Positions 49,194 through 63,008 of a stretch of 64,000 bases of DNA are shown one piece after another. The stretch lies in the NCBI RefSeq assembly GCF_024713945.1, contig NC_134681.1, positions 4,813,501-4,877,500 of the forward strand. The letters run 5' to 3'. A program made the position numbers and the translations under genes. The number at the start of each line of letters is the position of its first letter. The first letter of the stretch is position 1. Source of the DNA: Dermatophagoides farinae. Taxonomy: Eukaryota; Arthropoda; Arachnida; Sarcoptiformes; Pyroglyphidae. The notes under the pieces were generated by a model. That model worked only from the letters and a program-made list of their open reading frames with translations, made no database searches and was not told the DNA's origin.

Positions 49194-52100
49194 TTTTTTG
49201 ATGAATGTTTTTTCTTTTCTTGATACAACCCAATTTTAATTTCGAATTTTATTATATAGTTGTTTAATTTTTGAGGTCAGAAAACCTTTTTACAACTCTT
49301 TTTTCTTTTTGTTTACTCCACAAATTTGACAATCAAAAAAAAAACCGAAACGAAACGAAACGATATGAATGAGCTAGATATTGAGAGAAAGAGAGAGAGA
49401 GAGAGAGAAAAAAAGGAAAAGAAAATAAAACCATCGATTATAACGGGTAAATAATGTAGTTTTTTTTACAAAAAAAAAAAAAAAAATTTCGTTCAATTTC
49501 AATGAAATTATTTTTTCCTTATTATATATCACACATATAAATGTTATGTGGTCAGTTTTGGTTCATTCAATGGTCCACTGGAGACATTATTCAAGGAAAT
49601 TAAGAAAATCACCAATAAACAACAAAATGATAATGATAATCAGAAGAAAGTTCATTCATTTACAATGACATACTTAAACAAAACTAGTAGATATACTACA
49701 CATGTGGATGATGAGTCTCTTTGAAATTGAATCAATTTTTTTTGTGGTTGTAAAAAAAACAATTAAAAACAAAAAAGTTGAAAATGAGAAATAAGCACGC
49801 ACAAAATATTGATGGCCAAAAAAAAAAAATTTCAGGAATAATTACGAAAAAATAAAAATTAAATGAACACAAAAACAAAAGTGAAGAAAAAAAAATCATT
49901 CAAACGCAAAAAAAAAAAATAAATTTCTATGGAAATTTATTGGAAAAACCGGTGAATGGAAGGTTTTTTTTTCGTTTCATTCTTGCCAATGATTGTGAGA
50001 CACTAAATCCAAATGGTGTTTATGAAGATTCTGATGAAAAAAAAGAAGAAAATTTTTTTTTTATTTTTCGTCGTTGTTGTTATTATTGTTTTTTTTTTTT
50101 TTTGAATTTGACAAATCGAATCGAGCCGGTTTATATATGTAGAAATAAAAAATCAGTAGCATCAAACAGTAGTAGTTTGAAGAAGAAAGAAAATTTAAAT
50201 TTAAATTTAAATTCAAATTTCAAATGAACAATTTGTAGAAAATAATGATCATGATGAATGTGAATGGATAGATTGAATGAATGAATGAATGAAATAGCTT
50301 TATTTGTCGGCGAGATGTATGAAATTCGATGATGATGGAATTTTTTCTCTTTCAAATAAATCTATATATGGATGTCAAACAACAACAACAACAGCAGCAA
50401 AAAAAATGAAAGGCATAAAAAAAACACTAATAATGATCATAATCAAAAAAAGATCGCCATATTCAAAGATGCCATTGTCATATGACAATGATGATATCGA
50501 TCATTTGATGATCCAAAATTGAGTATAAAAAAGAACCAAACATGACATCGACAACAACAACAGCAGCAGAAAAAATGAAGAATAACAATGAAGCAAAAAA
50601 AAAAGAAAAAAAAACGTTGAAAGAAAGAGAGAGAGAGAGAGAAAGAAAAAATTTTCCGAAAAAAAGAGAGAAATGAGAAATAACTGCCTTACTGTTTTTT
50701 TTTTTTTTTTGATCAATGTTTGGTTGATTTTTCTTTTTTTTTTTTTTACTGATGATCTGTCTAACACACACACAATTGATCTATGGGTGGTTATGTTGGT
50801 GACAATATTGATAAGAAAGAAAAAAAAATTACAATACTCAACACACATACACACACAAATAGAGGTCTATTAATTCATCTTGAGATAAAATATGGTTTTA
50901 GGTAATGATGTCATGTGATGCAATTATGAATGAATGAATGAATGAATGGGAAAGAAAATGAGAAAAGAAAAAATAGAAAAATTTTTTTGTCTCGATTTTC
51001 AAACTGACAAAAAAAAATTTTTTTTTTTCGTTCGATTATCAATCAATCACTACTCAAATATTGATTGAGTTCATCATTACACATTACACAGTATATGTGT
51101 GTGTGTGATTCATTCTTGTTTTCTCTGTCAAACAACAAAATTCAAATTGAATCATCAATCAATAAATGAATGAATGATGATGATGATGTTTTTAATTATG
51201 GTTTTAATATATATATATATATCATCATCATCGTCACCATTATTACTAAATATAGTCATAGATATATATAGAGAGAGAGAAATCTATAGATTAATTTAAT
51301 TTACCATTTATGTATTAACAATGTCGATGATGATGATGATAAAAATATTGGATTCCAAATTTGATGAAATACAAGTTTAACTGCATTAACTACAACAACA
51401 ACAACAACAACGAGGACAACAATGGTAATAATATGATGATTGCAATAATTGATGATGTTATTTGGCTGTTGTTTATGATGATGATGATGATGATGACGAT
51501 ATTGATGGAGATGGTTGATAGTGTTACCAATGACAATTTTTTTTAGTTATAAAAAAAAATTATAAATAAATTGATGTATTGATTGATTGATCAAACAATA
51601 ACATTAACATCATTGAAAATGATTTACAAATACACATGAGTGTTCAATCTTCAATCATCATTATATATTGTGCCATTTATTCAATGGAATAACGGTGAAA
51701 TACAGCAAAAAAAACATAAGAACAAAAATACAAATATCAAATTTCATTCACAGAATTTTCTTCATTTTTCATTTATATATTTATATTTATAAAAATGTAA
51801 AATGATCAAATCAAAACAACACATGCAACACATAATATAAATTCAACAACAGCGAAAAAAAGAGCTAAAGAGAGAGAAAAAAAAATTTCTAGTTAACCAA
51901 AAAAAAAAAATTAAACTAAATGGCAAACACACAAACATGCACTCAGACAATAATAAACAAAAAAAAAAAAAATAAAATAAAAATGATACTACCAGGCTCA
52001 CCACAAATCAACCATCCAACCAACCAAGAAGAAAATTCACCTTTTCGTTTCACATCAATATTGTTGTTGTTGTTATTGTTGTAGTTTCTGTTCATTGATG

Positions 52101-54295
52101 ATGATGATGATGATGACTGGATTTTTAGACTTTATTTTTCTCTTTTTTTTACTCTTACACAAGAAAAAAACTCTGTATAAGTATGATGAACAAGACCTGC
52201 TATATGTTAATGATGATGATGATGTTGATAATGATGTGGATAATGGAAATCGATCTTACCTGGCCATTTATTTTTTCATTTTTTTTTGTTTGTTTGCGTA
52301 TGATATAACTGGTCTTTTCTTACTTCTTATTCTTGTTCTTCTTCTTCTTCTTCGATGTAGTCGTTGTCGTTTCTTTTTCTGGTTTTTTTTATGTTCGTTT
52401 TTTCTTTTTAAATTTGCTACTGATGATACTTTATGAATAAATGAACTGAATGTTTTTGATAGTTTAAAGGATGTATTAAAATCTATCAGATTTATACATA
52501 TCGCACACATAGAGAGAGAGATGAATGAATGAAAAATAAAATAAAAACAAGGACCAGTTCAATCAATGTCCAGTTACATAGGGTGATCCGAATGAATTTT
52601 AGTTAATGTGTGCATGTGTGTGTGTGTGTGTATGTGTCTGTTTATATGTCGATACAGAATGTGTGTGTGTGTGTGTGTGTAGGTTTGGTCGATGATCAAT
52701 CCTCATCATCATCATCATCATGATTATTTATTGTTTATGAGTCACAAACTGGATACAATGTATCCATTCACAGTGATTGTATATTTTCACATTTATATAG
52801 AACGGAAAAAAATATCCATATAAAAAAAGCAGGTGTTTAACAACATATAAATATAAAAAAATACACCCAAAAGAAAATGTTTGTTTGTTTTTTTTACTTG
52901 ATATAATAATAATCCTTTTTATTATTATTCCTGAAACTTTGTCATTTTTCTTCTGGTCAAAATAAATCCGGTTTTTTTCCCGTGTTCATCGGGTTGTGTC
53001 GATTGGTCAAACATTGTGTGTGTGTGTGTATGTGTGTGTTAAAAACTCAATCTTATTCTGTGTGTCCACGTAACCATAGTGAAAATTTTATGTTCCACAC
53101 AAAACACATAAACACAAGCATCATATTTTGTTTGGATTTAAAGTTCTTCGTAGTTTACTCTGACACAAAAAAAAGTTTAAAATGATCATTATGAGCTAGT
53201 AGAAAATAATAATGATAATGATGATGATGATGATGCCATTATTGTTTGTCAATTTTCCAATTTTTATTATGAATCATTTTCAAGTTTCTGTTTCATAGAA
53301 TAATTGATTCCATGGATCGTTGTTTGTGTGTGTGTGCGTGTTTAGTGGAGATGGCTAGAATATATTAAATTCAAAAGCGAATGGTGTTTAAATTGCAAGT
53401 AGTGGTAGTCGATTTATTATTTCAACCATTATTCTTATTCTACTACTGGAAGATTTGGAATGAAAAAAAAAATAAATAAAATAAAATTGATCAATGATCA
53501 GATCAAATTATTTTTTGTTGTTGTTGTTGTTGTTGTTGTTCCGTGTTTCATAGATCGATCCATGAATTGAAATAAATATATAGTAATGCTATGCTATTTG
53601 TTGTTGTTGTTGTTGATTTTCTCATTTATCAAATTGAAATAGTAATAATAATAATAATAATTTATTAAATGATCGATGAAATCAAGACAAAAAATAAAAT
53701 AAAATAAAATCAAACGGCAGGATAATCGTCATTTGTTCGGATGGTATAGGATGGCGGGGTAGAGAATCGGTTGTTTTACACAAAAAAAAATTTCAGTGAA
53801 AATCAGAAAGGAATTTTTTTTTCTGCAAATGTTAATAAAATAATGTCAATGTGTGTGTGTGTGTGTGTGTCTGGGGGAGGGGTGTGTGTGTATATATATA
53901 TGGTGTAGGTGTTTTTTTTCCATGAAACAACAATAAAATATATAATAAATCCATGTTTGAAAGGCATGACAATGATGATAATAAATTCTTGAGGGAAAAA
54001 AAATATATGTATTTAAAAAATAAAATAAAAGCGCCAATAAGAAAAATTGGAATGCGACTTGTCCAGTGTGACCAGTGATGATCTGAATACGATGTTTGTA
54101 ATTGAATTGTTTCTCGAAATTGATTATATATTTTCATATGATGGAATATTGTAAGAAAAACAAAATGATATATTCAGGTCAATACATTTTTTTTTTTTGC
54201 TTTTGATCTTCATCAATAATCGCTAGTCCTCTCAATCAATTTTCCATTTTGCATTGACCATACCAATTGTGGATAAGTTATTTGTTGATTTTGTC
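49194..54295. other. Intergenic region between FAM107 and the CIN85-like gene
   Basis: About 5.1 kb dominated by poly(A)/(T), (GA)n, (TG)n and (TGA)n tracts. A 33-codon frame at 51983-52084 is open but ends in a Leu repeat and is not supported. Confidence 0.55.
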
Positions 54296-56318
54296 TTATA
54301 CAGTTGTATTCAATTTTTTCAATCGTTCTAATTCAATCATGATGATTGTAATATTTTTCTTCTGTTCGGCCCAATCGTTAATCAAATCTTTCATGACTGT
54401 TTTCGATTTCCGTTCACTTTCCATTAAATCTTTGATAGTTGTTTGCTATATATTTATATTTATATGATTAACCATCATATAAAACAAAAGAGAGAAAGAT
54501 AAAAAGAAAAAAAAACCGATTAAGTAAATGTGAAATTAGAAAATGAAATTCTATTGTCATTATTCATTGCTCCATTGATATATATCGAGAAAAATAATTA
54601 TAATCACGATTCATGATGACAAGAAATGAATAATTTCAAATTATAAATATTACCATTTTATCCATTGATTGTTGTTGTTGTTTTATAAATGAATCGATAC
54701 GACCATCCATTGCAGATATTTTTGTACGAAGCTCTTGTATTTCTTGTCGCAATTGTTCATTTTGTTGTTGTTGTTGTTGTTCATTTTTTAATGAAAATGA
54801 TGATCCATTGTTAATAATCGTTGTTGATATGATTGAATTTGGACTTGAAGCTGTACCATTAGATAGCTTTTGATGATCATTTGTTGTTGTTGTTGTTGTT
54901 GTTGCCGTAGACGTTGTTGTTGTTGTTGATGTTATAATTGAATTGTTCAAGTTATTTTTAATATTATTAGCCGATGAACGTAATGATGGAAATAATAATG
55001 ATGATGTTGTAGGTGTGGTCGTAGTTGTATTTGTTGTTGTGGAATCATTAAGATTTGTATTAGTAGGATTCAATAAACTTGGTTTATTTTGTTTCGATAC
55101 AAATGGTTTTGTTGTTGTTATTGTTGTCGGTGTAGACGTTGATGCCGTCGTATTTATAGATGATGATGATAATGATGGAGTAGATGTACATGATGATGAA
55201 GATAAGGCCGTTTTATTTAATAAATTTTGCAATGGACTATTGTTTGTCATGGTTGTATTGGAAATGGGGGTGGCTGATGATGCTACTGTCGACGTTGTTG
55301 CTGTTGTTGTTGTTGTTGTTGTTGTTGTTATTGTTGCTGTTGTTGAAGATGATGAATCTGTATTATCGAATTTATTTATATTACGTTGACGTTTAGCTTC
55401 TTGTGCTTCACGTAATTCTAACATCCATGGTAATAATTTTTGTGATGAAGATCCGCCACCGATTTCTCTATTGCTAGCGCCAGTACTGCCACCTTCCGAT
55501 GGTGATATTGGTTGTCGAATATCGATATCACCATTTAATGAGGATTCTGTAGAGGAAACGTTTGCAGCTGCTGCTGCTGCGATTGAAGGCGATTGTGGTT
55601 GCGTATCATTTGTCATTGATGATGATGATGATGAATGAGCACCAGTATTTTCTTCATCAATCATATTTGGATCGAAATCTTTACCAAAATAAAGTGAAGG
55701 TGGCCGTCGAGAATTTGATGGTATTTTTGGCCTTTGTTTTGTTGGATGGAATAATTTCGATGCATTATTATTATTATTATTATTATTATTCGAATCGATA
55801 CCATTTTCATTATTATTATCCACAATATCATCATCCATATTCGATGATATATTATTTGCTGATGATGAAGATTGTTGTTGAAACATTTTTGTTTTTATAT
55901 TATTTTTATTATTAGCTATAATGACGTTTGCTGATGAATCTTTATTATCTATTGTTGAATCTTTATCTTTATTATTATTATTATTAATCGGTGTATGATG
56001 ATTGCGATCAGGTTTTTTGACTCGATTCAATGAAAATTTCGATAATGATGATGATGATGTTGTTGTTGTTGTTGTTGATTCTTCAACATTTATTGGTTGC
56101 GGTGGTGGTTTAATAATTTCAACAAAATTATCCGGAAATAATGCTATACGTCCATTTAATTCACCTTTCCACCAGCCAGCATCTTCATTCTCTTTAGAAA
56201 TGATTGTAATAATATCACCTTCTTTTATAGTAAGCTCATCATCATTTTGTGCATCATAACGGAACAATACTTTTGCCTGTTCACGTTGTGGTTTTGGCGG
56301 TAATTTTGGTGCCATCAT
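54296..56318 (-). CDS. CIN85/CD2AP-like adaptor with a single SH3 domain
   Basis: CIN85/CD2AP proteins (cindr in flies) link receptor endocytosis, Cbl and cortical actin. The two-exon model is 56318-54654 and 54445-54296, phase 0, 604 residues. The SH3 domain spans about residues 16-72: [38 protein letters not shown] and [11 protein letters not shown], closest in my recollection to the third SH3 of CD2AP/CIN85. A proline stretch, a 430-residue disordered region with Ser/Thr/Asn runs and a conserved island ([20 protein letters not shown]) follow. The C-terminus is a coiled coil from about 515 ([20 protein letters not shown]) continuing into exon 2 ([20 protein letters not shown]), as in the family. 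A TGA lies 9 nt before the first ATG of the [11 protein letters not shown] start, so earlier SH3 domains are not joined here. Confidence 0.88.
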
Positions 56319-57889
56319 TGCAATTCAATATGGATGATTTATGTTCTCACAACAAATCTGTTTGTGTTATTTGATTGAATGAAAAAAAAACAAAAATAAA
56401 TGATTAGAAACAACAGATTCAAAATAAGATTTACGATTCAATAGTTGAGATTTGTCAATATGAATGCTGTTACTTTAGAAATTAACAAAAAAAAACTCCA
56501 TCAAAAATGATTGAAAACATTCTGGCAAAGTTTCTGAAATAACAGCAACAAAATTAACATGACAATAATATTAAAGAATGGAATACTTGTTATTTAAATC
56601 TTATATATATCGAGACAGCCAAATGGGTGGAAAAAAAAGAAGAAATCTTGAAAATAAAAACAGATCAAGGTCAAATAGTCGTAAAATATGATGATGATGA
56701 TAATTGATATTGTCGATAAGGTTGTTCCAGCGATTATCACTAGCTCGAAATATTTTTATATTCCACTAATTGACTTTTATTATCAACTATTTTGTTGTTT
56801 AAATGTAGTAGAAATCAATTGTTATTTAGGATTAAAATTTATCAGATTGTGATTGACAATTTATATATATATATAAATGGAAAAAAGGCACTTGTAAATG
56901 AAAACGGAATGAGAAAGAAAATACTGATGATGTGGATGGAATTTTCAAATCAATGGAATGTCATCATTATTCATTATCATATTGATTTTTTAATTTGAAC
57001 TATAATGGTGGGAAAAAAAGAAAGATTAATTGATTGATCAAAAAAAAAAAAAAAAAAAAACAGAATCAAACCTTTATGATTTCGGTTTGCACAATTTATT
57101 CAAGGCACCAATGATGATCAGAGTATAATGACGGATTTGATTGCAGGAATAAAAATGTTAAGAATCATGAATCTGAAATTGAAATAAAAAAATTTATCAA
57201 TTTTTTTTATTGAAATAAAATAATAATATTTGCAAATATGACGCCCAACAACAACCGGAAAATTTTTTGTAAAGAAAAGAATGGTATGACAGGTGTCTCA
57301 ATGTTTACAAACACACACACACACACACACAAGCAAACAAAAATATATTAGAGAATCAACACATATGATGACATCAAGTAATTAAAAGAAAATTTTCTTG
57401 ACAGGAAAAAAAACAGACTGTCAAAATAATGGTGCGAATAATGAAACAACTTGTAAAAATTGTATATTGAGAAGATGAGCAATAATAGATTTATATAATC
57501 AAACAAGACACATATATACACACACACACACACAAAAAAACAACCAAATGGATTGCAATATATTTTTTTAAAAGGTTTCTCTTTTTGGATACCATTCATC
57601 ATCAGACATATCATACACGTAGCATATATATAAATACACACACACACACACAGATAGACACAGTAACAACAACAACAAAAAAAAACTCAACAAACATATC
57701 GAATAGATAGATACGCCATGAGCTGACATCTGTAATTCTCATTAGGAATAATAACATATACAACCATGGAAAATAATAAATTTGATTTGTATACAATTAA
57801 TTTTGGAATGAAAATCGGAATAAAATAGAATCAATTTGTGTAATAATAATAATCTGATTTGATTAGCTTGTGTGTGTGCATATCCGTGA

Positions 57890-57923
57890 TCGATGAGCAA
57901 TGACGATGGTCATTGCTCATCGA
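57890..57923. repeat. Perfect 15-bp inverted repeat with 4-nt loop
   Basis: Arms TCGATGAGCAATGAC (57890-57904) and GTCATTGCTCATCGA (57909-57923) around GATG. It is not built from a simple repeat, so a chance origin is less likely than for the window's AT palindromes. Function unknown: cruciform, paired binding sites or RNA stem are all possible. Confidence 0.85.
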
Positions 57924-60900
57924 ATGATATATGCTCTAATAGTGTGGTTTATGATATTTGGGTACACCACAATACATACATTCAGAATGATTGAATAATA
58001 ACTTGAAAAAAATAAAACCAAACAAACCGAAACCAGAAAAAAAAATTTCCAGAATTTTTCTTTTATATCATATATAATAATAGAAACTGGGCGTCAATTA
58101 CATGGTAAAAACCATTCATACACGCGTGCACAATTTTTTTAAAATAAAAATGGTACGTGTCAATTATTGTTGTTGTTGTTGTTGTTGTGCATGATGATGG
58201 TTGTTGTAGTTATACAATATCATCATCATCATCATCATAGTGATTGTTTTCTACGTCCGTTTTGTCTTGTTTTTTTTAGCTTCTTGGTTGGGTATTTATT
58301 AATGCTCAATTGTTTGATGTATGTGGGTGGGTCAATGCTTTTTTTTCTGTTCAATTGTTCATTGACAGAAGAAAAAAAAAAGAATCAAAAAATTCATTTG
58401 TGTGTGTGTGTTGTGCGTAAAAAAAATGATTTGTTTTTGTTTCGTCTTTTTTTTCACTGTAAATCTATTTTTTTTGGGGGGCTGTTTCGGGTTGCGCACC
58501 CGAATGGAAATTGATTCTTTTCATTTTCCATTATTATTATTCGTTACAGTTTCGTTTCGGTTGGTTGAACTGGTTGTTGTTGGTTAGAGTTATTTGACAT
58601 TATCCATATTGTACTTGTGTGTGTGTGTGTGTGTGTGTTTGTTATATATGGATGAATGACATATTGTTTGTGTCTGTGTGTGTGTAAGTGCATGCCGTAA
58701 TAATTTCAAAAAACTTTAGAAACAAATGGAAAAAAAGGCAAGCAAGCAAGCAAGAAAAAAACCAGAAAAAACCGGGATATTATTATTCAATATTTCCTCT
58801 ATACACCGAAACATACATACACACACACACACACACATGCTAAAAAACGTATCAAAACAAAATGGGCAAATGAAAAACGAAAAAAAATTCATTCGATTCG
58901 ATTATATAATAACCATAATCATCATTTCGAATTGATTACACATGATGACTAAACGAAATAAACGAAACAACACTTGATTGTATGGATGGTTGGTTGGTTG
59001 GTTGGTTGGTCGAATGGATGGAATATTAAAAAAAAAAGATATTTACATCCTGCATTTTTTTTTTTGGCAATGAGTGAGTGGTTGTGTATGTATGTAATTA
59101 TTGTTTCCTTTTATATGGCAAAAACAAACAAACGGTTTTTGTTTGGTCATGTAATAATAAAAGAAAAAAAAATTGAATTTTTATTTGAAAACAAACAAGC
59201 AAAATAATTAAATTTAAACTTACCCAAAGAAAAAAATGGAGGAATGATGATGATGATGATGATCAATTGATTGTATTGAATTTTATCAAGCAAAAAAAAT
59301 ACCACATTTTTATGAGGGCAAATATATAAAAATTTAAGAATACACAGTAATGAATGAAATGAACAAAAGATGGAATGAAGATTTGAATTTGAACTTCCAA
59401 AAAGAAAATCGTTGATGATGAGTGGGGGCAGATTTTTTTCTTTTTTTTTGTTCTATTTTCCTCTTCAAAAATGATAAAATAAAGATGATGATGATGATGA
59501 TGATGAAAAGAGAAGAATAATAATAATATCACAAACTACGTATATCCAAAAAAAAAATCACACAAATTAATGATGATGATGATGATGATGACAATAACAA
59601 AAAAAAAAAAGATTTTCAATATGATAATGATAAGGTGGATAAGTATAAAACAATCATCATCGATGATAATATTGATTTTGATTGATCACAGAGTGATCAT
59701 TGGTTTATTCTTTTCTTTTGTTTTTTTTTCGTCGTTGTTGTTGTTGTTGTTGTTTTGTTGTTGAAAAAATAAATGATAAGTTGATGATACCTGATATTTA
59801 AAGAAAGAAAAGAAAATCAAAAATCCGTTTGATAAAAAAAAAGTTTTGAATATACGATACAAACACACACACACAGATAGACAAATAGACACAAAATTAT
59901 GTCCAATGCAATAACCATATGAGTGATTGATTGATTGATTGTTAACCGGATTTCTTTTCAAATCCTGTTTGTGATCAAATAATAATAATAATAATAAAAT
60001 TGAAAAATCTGTATCATTTTTGTTTGTTTATTTTTGCTTGTTACAGCAATAATAATTGAAATAAATATATAAAAACACTCAACTATCAATGAAATGAAAT
60101 GAAATGGTCAGTTTTTTTTGAAAAAAAAAAAATTTTCATTCATCACTTGAATCTACAACAAAATTTGAAAATGGTATCATTAAGATGATGATGACGATGG
60201 CTTATTGTCTGCGTGTATGTTGATGGTTAGAATGAGTTCATCTGATTAATCTGATTTGATGATGATTATGATGATGACAAAAATATCCTGAAAACACATA
60301 TAAACAGATTATTACAAAAAAAAAAATATTGTAGATACCAAATACTGTTTGTCATATCTAGATCAAAATCTTTTTTTGATGATGATTTTTTTCACGATAA
60401 ACAAGACTCATTAAGATGTTTTTTTTTAAAAATTTCTTTGGTGATCTAGGTCTTTGGATTTTTTTTGTTCCCCACTCAATGCTTGATAATATGAGGATAT
60501 TAATAAATTAAATTTTTTTTTCTCTAACAACAAAACCAGAAAAAAAATTGAAACTTTGAATCTGAAAATCATTTAGAATGGTAAACACAGACACACACAC
60601 ACACATATGAAGAATACAATTAAAAAAAACCACATACGGAAAATATCGGATATTTGATTCGGGTAGAGACACTACCCGAATTCTTAAGAAAAATGAACAA
60701 GTGAGCAATAAGAGAGAAAAGGAAAACAAAACACTTTAACAAGCAAAAAAAAACTAGAACTGGAACTAGATCGAAAGAAGAACTGAAAAGCAACGAATTC
60801 AGCAAACTAAAAAAAAAAAAAAAAGAAAAGAGAAAATAAACCATTTAATCATGATAATCATTCAAACAATAATTAGAAACGTTCAATCTTCAAAAGATCC

Positions 60901-62260
60901 GATAATAATTTTTTGTTTTTTTTTTGGTTACTTTTTTTATGCCCCATTCAAAACAGATATTTACCTTGAGTTTTTGTCGATTTTGATGTTGTTGTTGTTG
61001 TTGTTATGATTATTGTTGATGAAATTTTCATCCTCGTGGGAGAGAGAGAGAGAGAGAGATGAAAAAAAATGTCATTTCACACATTAACCATTCATCATCA
61101 TCAACATTGGATTGGATATATATATTTATTAGGTATCGAGATATGGTATGTTTGGTATGTATGTATGTATGTGTGGGTATGTGTTGATGATGGCGACGTT
61201 TTTTTTTCTCTTCTTCTTCTTCTTCTTCGTCAAGAGTTCTTCTTCAAATCAAAAATAACCTTACAATATTCATTTTGTACATATAATATATTCAATTCAT
61301 GGATCGCCTTTTTTTTCTCTCTCTTTCTCTTTCACTCTATGTTGTTTTTTATGTTCATTCTTTCTTTTCTGTTATTTGATGGTTGTTGTTGTTGTTGTTG
61401 TTGTTCAAGTTTTTTCTTCTTCATTTTTTTTTCATCTTGTTTTCATTCCATTTTCGGTTTGTTGTTGGTCCATTGTTGTTCATGCTGCGTTTGTTGTTTG
61501 TTGTTGGTCGGTTGGTGGTAGTGGTGGTGGTAGTTATTAGTTTTTGTTTGTGCTTCTACTCCGGCTACTGGCATCAATATCCAAGCATTTATTTTTTTTT
61601 TTTGCAAAAAAAAAGAAACATTCGACTCGATGATCCTGTTTTGTTACTTCTACTTTCTTTCTTTATAACTTTTTCTATTCTTACAAGCGCAGTTATAATA
61701 GTCAATATATTAATGCTTCTACCTAAATATATTTTTTTGACCGTATAAAATGATGATAATTGTTGATAATGGTATATGTTGTTGGAACACAGAAAGAGAG
61801 AGAGAGAGAGTGGTATATATTATCTCTTGTCAAGGATATTGTTGTTGTTGTTGTTGTCGTTGTCTTGGATGTATGATGATATATCCAAGACAACAATCAA
61901 GCTCGATTTTTACTCATCATCATCATTGAAGCTTGCGTATATTTGCGTTTTGATTATTAATCAGAAAAAAAAATACCGCGCCCCTTAGTAGTAAATAACA
62001 ACATTATTGTCGTAATATATGTATGGAATATATTAATTTGGAATTTTTATTATTATCGATTGATATAGCTATTACATTTACAAAATATTGATATTTAAAA
62101 AAAAAAATGCAACAAGTATTTTCAAAATTGTATATTTACAAAAAAAAAATTTCTATCATAATCCATTCATAAACAATGTAATATTTGTTGAATCACACAC
62201 ATGCATGTGTCGTATACAATAATTTGCCATTTCATAACAATTTTTTACTTTAATTATTGA

Positions 62261-62275
62261 ACACTAGATGGCAAT
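62261..62275 (+). promoter_or_regulatory. CTCF-like motif
   Basis: ACACTAGATGGCAAT fits CCASYAGRKGGCRSY at 13 of 15 positions. It lies 540-700 nt upstream of possible plus-strand coding starts, comparable to the motif at 6705-6719 upstream of the STMP1-like gene. Confidence 0.35.
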
Positions 62276-62801
62276 ATTGTTTTTGAATGTTGAATAAAGA
62301 ATAAAGAATCTTTAGTTTCTCATTTTTTGCCTATCCTGTGTTATTGTGTTGTCACTGTTGTTGTCATCATCGTTTGTTGTTGTTTGTTTGTTTGTTTGTT
62401 GTTCAAAAGCCTGAGTTCATTCGCATTCATTTCGTGCTTGTTGTTTTTATTTATTTGGTCATTCATCAATTCTATTTTATCTTTGCTTTGTCAAGAATTT
62501 CTTTTCATTCTCTCTCTCTCTTTATCTTTCCATTTTCATTCTGTAAAAGAAACGGAATCAACAAAACAAAACAATTATTTTCAACAACAATTTTCTGCAA
62601 ATCATATATATAAATATAAATGGCCATGACGATCCTGATCATTTATTCAACCATATTATATATATATAATTTAATTGTATTTCATTAATTCAATCACCAA
62701 AACAACAACAACAACAATGATGATGATGACGACGATGATAGCGACAATCGTATGTCAGCAACAATTATAATTGATAATAATGATGATGATGATGATTTAA
62801 A

Positions 62802-62869
62802 ATGAATGAAACGAAAAAAAAACCTTGTCTACCAAATTTTGAAGATGTTCGTCAATACCACAAACAACT

Positions 62870-62903
<34 letters not shown>

Positions 62904-63008
62904 ACAACAACAATAATGATAATGAAAATTCCTATTTTGGAAATATAAAAATGCTACCATATGTTTAAAGGCAAAAATTTCAATTTCATTCAAGAATTAT
63001 TAGAATCC
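62802..63008 (+). other. Possible 5' exon of a plus-strand gene
   Basis: ATG 62802 opens a 48-codon frame (MNETKKKPCLPNFEDVRQYH then a Ser run) that stops at 62946-62948. ATG 62961 opens MFKGKNFNFIQELLES directly into a good donor, TCC|GTAAGT at 63009. A strong polypyrimidine acceptor, T18 then GATAG, is at about 63143-63166, but the phase-0 join reaches a stop after 12 codons. Either the first frame is an upstream ORF and the exon leads to exons outside the window, or this is non-coding. Confidence 0.25.

Larger units (their letters stand above)
56319..62800. other. Repeat-rich intergenic region
   Basis: About 6.5 kb with no supportable gene. Contains (AC)n tracts near 57310, 57520, 57637 and 58820, (TG)n near 58618, (TTG)n near 61380 and 61840, a perfect hairpin at 57890-57923 and a CTCF-like motif at 62261-62275. 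Confidence 0.55.

Noticed and set aside
51983-52084. 33-codon frame MILPGSPQINHPTNQEENSP plus a Leu run
   Set aside because: Non-repetitive start but ends in a TTG repeat; no splice signals or family match.
54943-55389. 148-codon plus-strand frame rich in Val and Asp
   Set aside because: Antisense shadow of the Ser/Thr-rich exon of the CIN85-like gene.
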